Positions 1-5,716 of a stretch of 64,000 nt of DNA are shown here, in pieces. The position numbers and the translations under genes were made by a program. Source of the DNA: RGIG8306 sp964426655 (GTDB lineage Bacteria > Bacillota > Clostridia > Lachnospirales > Lachnospiraceae); NCBI GenBank assembly GCA_964426655.1, contig CAYRQT010000007.1, forward strand, positions 7,985 to 71,984, read 5' to 3'. The notes beneath the pieces were generated by a model. That model was not told the origin of the DNA. It saw only the letters and a list, made by a program, of their open reading frames with translations, and searched no databases. The first letter of the stretch is position 1, and each line of letters starts with the position of its first letter.

Positions 1-245
1 AAATGCCCGATCAGATGCCAGGATAATGGGGGATTATGTTCGGAAAAACAGGCTATTTTATCCGTAAGCTCCTGTACTTTATTTTCACCAAAAACCAGCT
101 GCCCGCAATTTATGGCTTCTGCTATGGCCGCAGGAGGATAGGTCTTACTGACAGCAATTAATGTAACCTCCTGTTCACGCCTTCCTGCTTTTCGACAGGA
201 TGCAGCAATTTGTGCTCTTACATGTTCCAGTTGTGCCTGAATCAT
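1..245 (-). CDS. YggS/PLPBP family PLP-binding protein, N-terminal part
   Basis: This is the first 81 codons of a gene that runs off the left edge. The protein begins MIQAQLEHVRAQI and contains AVSKTYPP, the strand carrying the pyridoxal-phosphate lysine of the YggS/PROSC (B. subtilis YlmE) family, followed by FGENKVQEL, also typical. Members bind PLP, have no known enzymatic activity and are linked to B6 and amino-acid homeostasis. The ATG overlaps the stop of the HlyD-like gene by four bases (ATGA), so the two are probably translationally coupled. In Firmicutes this gene often precedes sepF; that would lie outside the window. The family call is firm, the cellular role is not. Confidence 0.88.
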   Translation of the reverse strand, partial: MIQAQLEHVRAQIAASCRKAGRREQEVTLIAVSKTYPPAAIAEAINCGQLVFGENKVQELTDKIACFSEHNPPLSWHLIGH

Positions 246-1717
246 CGATATAATAGCTCTCCTTCCTCCAGTTGTGCCCCATTCAGAGCGATATAGTCAT
301 GAATGGTAATGCCGTTTGACGTATTGCGCTCTACCACATAAAAGCCATCCGATGTTTCGGAAAGAATGATTACACGGCAGAAAACAGTATATCCTTTATT
401 AATATTGTAAACGCCTTCAAGGGATGCAGTCTTCCCAACCATATATCGATCGGCAGAGTCCGGCATGATCAGATAGGTGCCAATGGAGAAGGCATCCGTG
501 CTGACATAATAATAGTCATCATCTGATGCAAAGATATCCGTTGCGGTAAATTGCGTGGTAATGCCTCCATCAGTGTATACCTCTACCATGAAGCCCAGCT
601 TGTTTTCATCACCGCCCTTAACACCGTAGGCTTTTGGAATCAAATAAAAATCCTTTGTGGTAACAGCAGATTTTGGTATTTTCAAACCAAGAATGGATTC
701 TTTTCCTATGCGAAAACTGACATATCTGTCTTCCATAACCTGTTCCATGTTTGTGGAGAATGTGATTTTGCCAAGGTAACTTTGGTCACCAATTTTAATT
801 CGGGAAAAGGTTCCGGAAAGAGAGATTTCGTCCTCACCCATGAGAATATCCATTGTGGTGCTGTCCCAGTAGGTTACAGTGTCTTCTTCATTCAAAGGAA
901 AAATGAGTGACCATGTATTGTTATAGATGGTCCGGTAAATGATGGCATCTTCTTCATACATAATGCCCTTTTGCAATTCCTGAAGAGAATAATTCTTCAG
1001 ATAGGCGGTATCGCCATTTACAGGCAGATAGGCAGAAGGATCAGCCTGAATCTGGTCATCGGTAAGAGATTCATAACCATCATAGGAAAACAAAATAAGT
1101 CCGCTTCTGTCTGCATCTATTTGGAGAAAATTAGACAGATCCACCTCGCCGGCAAGGCTTTCCAGGGCAGCCTGATTTACATAGGTCAGAATTTCTGACT
1201 GGAGAATCTGCTTATTGCTGTACACTGCAGAAAAATCCGAGGGAGAATATTGTATGACCATTTTGTGCAGTCGACTTTGAAGACTGGACAGCGTATCCTC
1301 TGACAAAGAAGTAATGGAGGCGGATACGGAGGAAAGCAAGGCATTAAAGGAGCCTGTTTCATCCAGCGTACAGACTGTGGTACCTACAGAGACGCGACTG
1401 CCATTTGCAACATAATAGTTCACATAGCCGGTAGAAGGTGCCAGGGAAAGGGTTTCATTTCGAAGAACAATTCCGGTATAGACCGTTTGGTCTCTGGAAA
1501 CGGCGGTGGTCACTTCATATGTTTTAATTTGATCCTGTAATAGAAAGCGAATGCCAATAAACAGGATGTAGACAATGATGGCGATCAGCAAAACGGCTGA
1601 AAAATGAAGCGGCATTCTTCGCCTGTATGGAATAATATTTTGTTTGTTTCTGTTTTTTACGGAATTTCTTCCGGGTCTGGCATTCTGACCGGACCGTTTT
1701 CCTGTTTCTGTCACCAT
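242..1717 (-). CDS. HlyD-like membrane-anchored protein
   Basis: A 491-residue protein with a basic, cytoplasmic N-terminus (residues 1-36), one membrane segment at about 38-60 and a large extracytoplasmic part. Residues about 80-120 (TGIVLRNETLSLAPSTGYVN and onward to a Gly-Ser-Arg-Val turn) resemble the barrel-sandwich/lipoyl hybrid motif of HlyD-type adaptor proteins. No ABC transporter or outer-membrane partner gene is adjacent, and the likely host is Gram-positive, so classic type I secretion is unlikely. The start is ATG with AGGAG close upstream; a GTG three bases on is an alternative. It lies 34 bases after a long inverted repeat and overlaps the YggS-type gene. The context suggests an envelope or division-related role, which is inference. 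Confidence 0.6.
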   Translation of the reverse strand: MVTETGKRSGQNARPGRNSVKNRNKQNIIPYRRRMPLHFSAVLLIAIIVYILFIGIRFLLQDQIKTYEVTTAVSRDQTVYTGIVLRNETLSLAPSTGYVNYYVANGSRVSVGTTVCTLDETGSFNALLSSVSASITSLSEDTLSSLQSRLHKMVIQYSPSDFSAVYSNKQILQSEILTYVNQAALESLAGEVDLSNFLQIDADRSGLILFSYDGYESLTDDQIQADPSAYLPVNGDTAYLKNYSLQELQKGIMYEEDAIIYRTIYNNTWSLIFPLNEEDTVTYWDSTTMDILMGEDEISLSGTFSRIKIGDQSYLGKITFSTNMEQVMEDRYVSFRIGKESILGLKIPKSAVTTKDFYLIPKAYGVKGGDENKLGFMVEVYTDGGITTQFTATDIFASDDDYYYVSTDAFSIGTYLIMPDSADRYMVGKTASLEGVYNINKGYTVFCRVIILSETSDGFYVVERNTSNGITIHDYIALNGAQLEEGELLYR

Positions 1718-1751
1718 ATGCTCCTAAATTTCATATCTTTTTGCAAAGGAA

Positions 1752-1814
1752 AACCACATAAATCCATATAAGATATGGGAATACCCTATAGCCCTCAGGT
1801 GGATTTATGTGGTT
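1752..1814. repeat. 15-bp perfect inverted repeat, possible terminator
   Basis: Positions 1752..1766 (AACCACATAAATCCA) are the exact reverse complement of 1800..1814, separated by 33 bases that contain a further GGG-TATT-CCC hairpin. Read on the minus strand, the second arm is followed by TTTTCCTTTG, so the structure could end transcription from the small P-loop gene before the HlyD-like gene. The spacer is long for an ordinary intrinsic terminator, so a protein-binding palindrome or a relic of a mobile element is also possible. Confidence 0.6.
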
Positions 1815-1840
1815 CAAACAATCAGTGGTTCTGTATTGGA

Positions 1841-2260
1841 TTACAGTGCCGTTGTTACAAGGGAAATGGCGCTGGCTGGTAAATCGTCTTTGTCCATAGA
1901 GACACTTAAGGTCATATTTACGCCAAATTTTTCAGATAGATCGGAAAGAATTTGGATTTCATCCTGAAGTTCGTCAGGCTCCACATGAGCCAGCTTTAGA
2001 AAACTATCCAGAAACAAATGCTCTAAGTCATGATCCTGTGAAAGAATGCCGCATAAAAAACCGATAAAACCATCAAACGATTGAAAAGGGTATTCTGAGA
2101 CATTGATCAGGCGAACCTTGTTGTTTAATTCATACATATGTTTTCCGCTTTTATCCAGATAACATATGCTCCCTTCTGTCTCTGCAACTGCGCCATTCGC
2201 AAGGGAAAGCAGAATTTTTGTTTTTCCCTTTCCTTTTCTTCCGGCAATTATTTGCACCAT
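1841..2260 (-). CDS. Small P-loop protein of unknown function
   Basis: A 139-residue protein that opens directly with a Walker A motif, GRKGKGKTK at residues 7-15, followed by a short strand-helix pattern; HLFLDSF near residue 82 could serve as a Walker B strand. At this length it cannot hold a full PilT or RecA-type motor domain, although similar proteins are sometimes labelled as PilT-like. It has its own promoter (2305..2333) and a strong AAGGAGGGG ribosome binding site, so it is surely expressed. It is downstream of the rod-shape cluster and upstream of a HlyD-like and a YggS-type gene. I do not recognise a precise family; nucleotide binding is predicted from the motif only. Confidence 0.7.
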   Translation of the reverse strand: MVQIIAGRKGKGKTKILLSLANGAVAETEGSICYLDKSGKHMYELNNKVRLINVSEYPFQSFDGFIGFLCGILSQDHDLEHLFLDSFLKLAHVEPDELQDEIQILSDLSEKFGVNMTLSVSMDKDDLPASAISLVTTAL

Positions 2261-2304
2261 TGGCAGCCCCTCCTTACATGTTTTTACGAAAAACTCTTGT
2301 AGTA

Positions 2305-2333
2305 ATTATAGTATACTCTACAGGAAAAAACAA
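2305..2333 (-). promoter_or_regulatory. Sigma-A-type promoter for the small P-loop gene
   Basis: On the minus strand TTGTTT (2328..2333) and a consensus TATAAT (2305..2310) are separated by 17 bases. A second pairing, TTGAGA with TATACT, is possible at 18 bases. The -35 lies just after the stop codon of the S11-like gene, next to a small palindrome (ATCTCA-AAT-TGAGAT at about 2333..2347) followed by a T run that may be a weak terminator for that gene. Confidence 0.65.
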
Positions 2334-2335
2334 TC

Positions 2336-3328
2336 TCAATTTGAGATATTCCCGAACAAATCCTCCAAAGATCCGGCATAGGCCTCCCGCTTCAAATCGG
2401 ACTGAATCAGGCCGAGATAAGCTCTGCCATTCAGATCCGTTGCATACACCACGCATGCGCCGCTATCATGGGCAGGGTCTCCGGTAAAGGCATAGATGGT
2501 ACTCATCTGGGGAATGGTTATCAGACCAGTCAGATGAGGAAATGTACTTTCCCATGTAACAGATAAAGTCTCTCCGGAGGCATTCTGATAGGTACCCGTA
2601 TAGCTTTCCGTGCTTAAAATCTGCCGAATGGTTTTATTGCCAAAAATACTTTGAAGCAAGAGATACTGGTCATACAACGTGCTGGTATTTCCATTGGATG
2701 CTGACCCGGTGACAGATTGAAAAACCGTATTTTCTGCCATCAGGGCCAACGCCCTTTCCTGAAGGACTGCTGCAGCATCCTCCGGGGTGTCTGCCAGAAC
2801 TTTGGAAAGGGTAAGCGCAATATCATTTCCGTTGGTGAGTAAAAGGCCATATAAAAGTGTCTCTACAGACACCTGGTCTCCTTCAAGAAAACCGCCCAGC
2901 GGACCTGATGGGTCTGCCTGGGAAATTTCGTCGGATACGACAAGCACCTGATCCAGATCAGCCTGTTCGGCTATCAGTCCGGCCAGAAACAACTTGGTAA
3001 AATCTCCTGTGTTCATGGCCTGCAGGGCTCCCTCATGTAAAAGAACCTGATTGGCATCCAGGGAAACCAGAAGCCGGTACACCCCTTCGGTAACGACAGC
3101 ATCTTCCGCATCCGTAATATAGGCGATGTTTCCAAAAGAATCTGTAATGCGGCCATCTGTCAGGGTATCTCCATAGAGAATGTCACTATTTCCATAGTTC
3201 TCCTGCGCAAAATCCGACAGAAAGGTACGGCCGGTTATATGAAAATATGAAAATACAGCTGCCAGAATAAGAATGGCCACAAGCAGGAGGAGCAGAACCG
3301 GTTTTAGTTTTTGTAATATTCTCGCCAC
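2336..3328 (-). CDS. Degenerate D-alanyl-D-alanine carboxypeptidase (S11) homologue
   Basis: A 330-residue protein with one N-terminal membrane segment (about 10-28) and a fold-level match to DacF/PBP5-type S11 carboxypeptidases, for example LGGFLEGDQVSVETLLYGLL and the later YDQYLLLQSIF. All three catalytic motifs are altered. SxxK reads D109-F-T-K112, so the serine nucleophile is Asp. SxN reads N166-G-N. KTG reads F281-T-G. It is therefore predicted to be unable to form the acyl-enzyme: a wall-binding or regulatory pseudo-enzyme. The start is GTG with GAGGGG upstream and overlaps the preceding MgsA-like gene by 25 bases. The reading frame is intact, so this is a conserved-looking variant rather than a decayed gene. 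Confidence 0.75.
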   Translation of the reverse strand: MARILQKLKPVLLLLLVAILILAAVFSYFHITGRTFLSDFAQENYGNSDILYGDTLTDGRITDSFGNIAYITDAEDAVVTEGVYRLLVSLDANQVLLHEGALQAMNTGDFTKLFLAGLIAEQADLDQVLVVSDEISQADPSGPLGGFLEGDQVSVETLLYGLLLTNGNDIALTLSKVLADTPEDAAAVLQERALALMAENTVFQSVTGSASNGNTSTLYDQYLLLQSIFGNKTIRQILSTESYTGTYQNASGETLSVTWESTFPHLTGLITIPQMSTIYAFTGDPAHDSGACVVYATDLNGRAYLGLIQSDLKREAYAGSLEDLFGNISN

Positions 3329-3702
3329 TCCAGATCCCCTCTTTCCAAAGCCTTAATGAGAATTTCTCCCATGGCAATATTGGTCGCCAGCGGAATATTA
3401 TGCAGGTCACACAGACGAAAAATATGGCTGACCTCCGGATCGTTGGACTTTGGAGACTGGGCATCCCTTAAAAAAATCACAAGATCCATCTGATTATTTT
3501 CAATTTGGGCACCTAACTGCTTTTCACCCCCTAGATGTCCGGGAAGATATTTGTGCACTGTCAGATTTGCGGCCTCTTCCACCAGCCTTCCTGTGGTTTC
3601 CGTAGCATATAATTGGTGCTTAACTAAAATATTCCGATATGCCAGGCAAAAGTTTTGCATAAGCTTTTTCTTGGCATCATGGGCAATCAGACCTATGTTC
3701 AT
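3304..3702 (-). CDS. Methylglyoxal synthase homologue with altered active site
   Basis: A 132-residue MgsA-fold protein. MgsA turns dihydroxyacetone phosphate into methylglyoxal plus phosphate. The N-terminal AHD (residues 7-9) and LYATETTGRL phosphate-binding region are kept, but the catalytic Asp of GGDQQ (Asp71 in E. coli) is Glu60 in GGEKQ. The PHDPD segment that normally carries His98 and Asp101 reads N87-D-P-E90. Three active-site substitutions make normal synthase activity doubtful. A canonical copy is present at 39129..39599. The gene is first in a short unit with the degenerate S11 protein, behind its own strong promoter, directly after rodA. AGGGGG precedes the ATG. It could be a sensor of DHAP or phosphate or a re-purposed enzyme. 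Confidence 0.82.
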   Translation of the reverse strand: MNIGLIAHDAKKKLMQNFCLAYRNILVKHQLYATETTGRLVEEAANLTVHKYLPGHLGGEKQLGAQIENNQMDLVIFLRDAQSPKSNDPEVSHIFRLCDLHNIPLATNIAMGEILIKALERGDLEWREYYKN

Positions 3703-3746
3703 AAAGACCCCCTAATCATGGTTTGCGTTTACCATAGTGTATCTAT

Positions 3747-3775
3747 ATCATAGTTTAGTATACGGTACTAGTCAA
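3747..3775 (-). promoter_or_regulatory. Strong sigma-A-type promoter after rodA
   Basis: On the minus strand TTGACT (3770..3775) and TATGAT (3747..3752) are separated by exactly 17 bases; each hexamer matches the consensus at five of six positions. The -35 overlaps the last codons and stop codon of rodA. Predicted transcription would start near 3740 and give a leader of about 38 bases for the MgsA-like/S11-like pair. Confidence 0.75.
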
Positions 3776-4919
3776 TGAAAAATGTGTTCTTCTTTCGATT
3801 TCGGCGCTGCAGACCAATATTTAATACCACACCTAGGGTGATAAAATTGCTCATTAGGGAACTGACACCGTAGCTGACAAATGGCAGTGGTAAGCCGGTG
3901 TTAGGCATTATAAAGGTTGCTACCGCCACATTAATAAAAGTCTGGAAACCAATCATGGCGACGACACCCATGGCTATGTAGCGCCCCTGGGCATCTCTGG
4001 CATTTTTAGCAATGCGGAGACATTGATAGACAACTCCGGCAAGAAGCAGTAAAACAGCAACAGAACCAACAAAACCCAGTTCTTCACCAATAATAGTGAA
4101 GATAAAATCAGAATGGGATTCAGATATGAAATTACCGGATTTTACAGATTCAAAGGTGGTGGTATTAAGTCCTTTTCCCCAAAGGCCACCGCTTCCAATG
4201 GCCATGACGGAATTTTCCTGCTGGTACACACTGTCCTGATATTTCTCCGGATTAATGAAAGAAAGAATCCGGCGAGCCTGGTATTCATAGATAAGTGTCT
4301 GACCAGGCTGCATGATGGTATAGATGAACCATATGCTAAAAGGGATTCCGGCCAGTAAAACGCCACCAACTATTTTATAGCTGATACCAGCCACATAGAT
4401 AACGGATAGACAGATCAGGGCAATGAGGACAGTTGTAGAAAGATTGGGCTGTGTCACGACCATATAAAGGGGAGGAAAAAGAAGGGCAACGATTGCCATC
4501 AGGCCGGGAAGCGTGTTCAGTCTGTCTTTTAAATAGCCAAGTACCGCTGCCAGGGAAATAATCAACGTGATTTTTAAAAATTCAGAAGGCTGAAGATTCC
4601 CAATGAGAGGAAGAGTAATCCATCTTTTGGCCCCACCCCGGACTTCACCGAAAAAGCGGACGGCCAAAAGCAGAAGAAAATTGCCAATATACAGAACTGG
4701 CCAGAATTTTAATAAAAGATGGTAATCCAGCAGAGACAGGATCAACATTAAAATAACGCCCAGAACAATTCCCAGGATCTGCTTGTTTTCAATGCCACTG
4801 TAGTAGTAGGACTGACTGGTGGCTGAGCGGATACAGAGAACACCAATTACGCTTAAAATGAGAGCAAAGAGAATCAGCAAGTAATTGTAATATCGAAAGT
4901 TGTATTTTTTCCAGGGCAT
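3768..4919 (-). CDS. rodA: Rod-shape-determining SEDS glycosyltransferase RodA
   Basis: A 383-residue polytopic membrane protein of the SEDS family with about ten membrane helices. Family motifs are plain: GAKRWI near 96-101, QPSEFLK at 110-116, ESHSDFIF with the essential Asp at 271, and NTGLPLPFVSYG near the C-terminus. SEDS proteins polymerise lipid II into glycan strands together with a class B PBP; the partner here is the PBP2 encoded two genes upstream. The start is ATG with AAAGGAG. RodA rather than FtsW is preferred because of the mreC-mreD-mrdA context. The stop codon overlaps a promoter for the next unit. Confidence 0.95.
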   Translation of the reverse strand: MPWKKYNFRYYNYLLILFALILSVIGVLCIRSATSQSYYYSGIENKQILGIVLGVILMLILSLLDYHLLLKFWPVLYIGNFLLLLAVRFFGEVRGGAKRWITLPLIGNLQPSEFLKITLIISLAAVLGYLKDRLNTLPGLMAIVALLFPPLYMVVTQPNLSTTVLIALICLSVIYVAGISYKIVGGVLLAGIPFSIWFIYTIMQPGQTLIYEYQARRILSFINPEKYQDSVYQQENSVMAIGSGGLWGKGLNTTTFESVKSGNFISESHSDFIFTIIGEELGFVGSVAVLLLLAGVVYQCLRIAKNARDAQGRYIAMGVVAMIGFQTFINVAVATFIMPNTGLPLPFVSYGVSSLMSNFITLGVVLNIGLQRRNRKKNTFFID

Positions 4920-4948
4920 AGAATGCTCCTTTCCATCTGAATAAAAGG

Positions 4949-5698
4949 TTATTTCCGGCCCTTTCTTACAGAGGGAACCGGCAGTCCGGTAAGCCGGCTG
5001 GCAGCCTGTTGCAAGGCCTGAAAAAAGGGGAGGGTATCTGGAAGAGATAAAATCCCTCCTTTTAGGGCACCTAGAATCTGAGGATCCTCAGGCACTTCTG
5101 CCAGGACTTCCTCTCCCAGCAGGGAGGTAATCTCCCCTTCCGACAAATGAAAACCTCTTTTTTTATATAGATCAGAAGTACGGTTAAGCAACAGATCTAG
5201 GGAGGTAATCCCTGCAGTTTTCCATAGGCCAATAATACGGTCTGCTGCCCGGATGGACAAACTGTCCGGCGTGAGGACTACCAGTCCCCGATCAGTCAAA
5301 GAACTGATGGACTGAAAGCCGTATTCAATGCCGGATGGACAGTCCAGAATTACAAAATCATATTGATTTCTGCAGGATGTCAAAAAGGGTAAAAAGGCCT
5401 CCTTTTTCAAGGCATTTTTTTCACGGGTCTGCGCAGTTGGCATCAGATGCAGAGAAGGAAGGCGCCTGTCGTATAACAAAGCCTTTTCAGCGGGACACTT
5501 CTGATTAAGGACATCCAGTAAATGGTATACAATTTGATTTTCCATGCCAAATACCAGATCCAGACTTCTTAATCCGGTATCCGTGTCAATGATCAGTACG
5601 GACTTTCCCATGCTGGCCAGAACCCGTCCAAGGCCTGCACTCAGCATGGTTTTCCCAACCCCTCCCTTTCCGGAAGCCAGAGCCAATATTTCCCCCAT
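4949..5698 (-). CDS. minD: MinD-type ATPase lacking the C-terminal membrane-targeting helix
   Basis: A 249-residue ParA/MinD ATPase. It has the deviant Walker A KGGVGKT with signature Lys11, the DTDTGLRSLD switch I region and the MinD-specific LDCPSGIE (switch II). In the cell MinD normally binds membrane as an ATP dimer and positions MinC, which blocks FtsZ assembly at poles. Here the protein ends ASRLTGLPVPSVRKGRK: the linker plus amphipathic helix that ends typical MinD (FFG-like, rich in Lys and Phe) is missing, and the 29 bases to rodA do not encode it in another frame. minC and minE are not adjacent either. GAAAGGA precedes the ATG. It is MinD by sequence but may not act in a classic Min system. 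Confidence 0.85.
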   Translation of the reverse strand: MGEILALASGKGGVGKTMLSAGLGRVLASMGKSVLIIDTDTGLRSLDLVFGMENQIVYHLLDVLNQKCPAEKALLYDRRLPSLHLMPTAQTREKNALKKEAFLPFLTSCRNQYDFVILDCPSGIEYGFQSISSLTDRGLVVLTPDSLSIRAADRIIGLWKTAGITSLDLLLNRTSDLYKKRGFHLSEGEITSLLGEEVLAEVPEDPQILGALKGGILSLPDTLPFFQALQQAASRLTGLPVPSVRKGRK

Positions 5699-5716
5699 AA
5701 ATGCTGTCCTTTCTCA

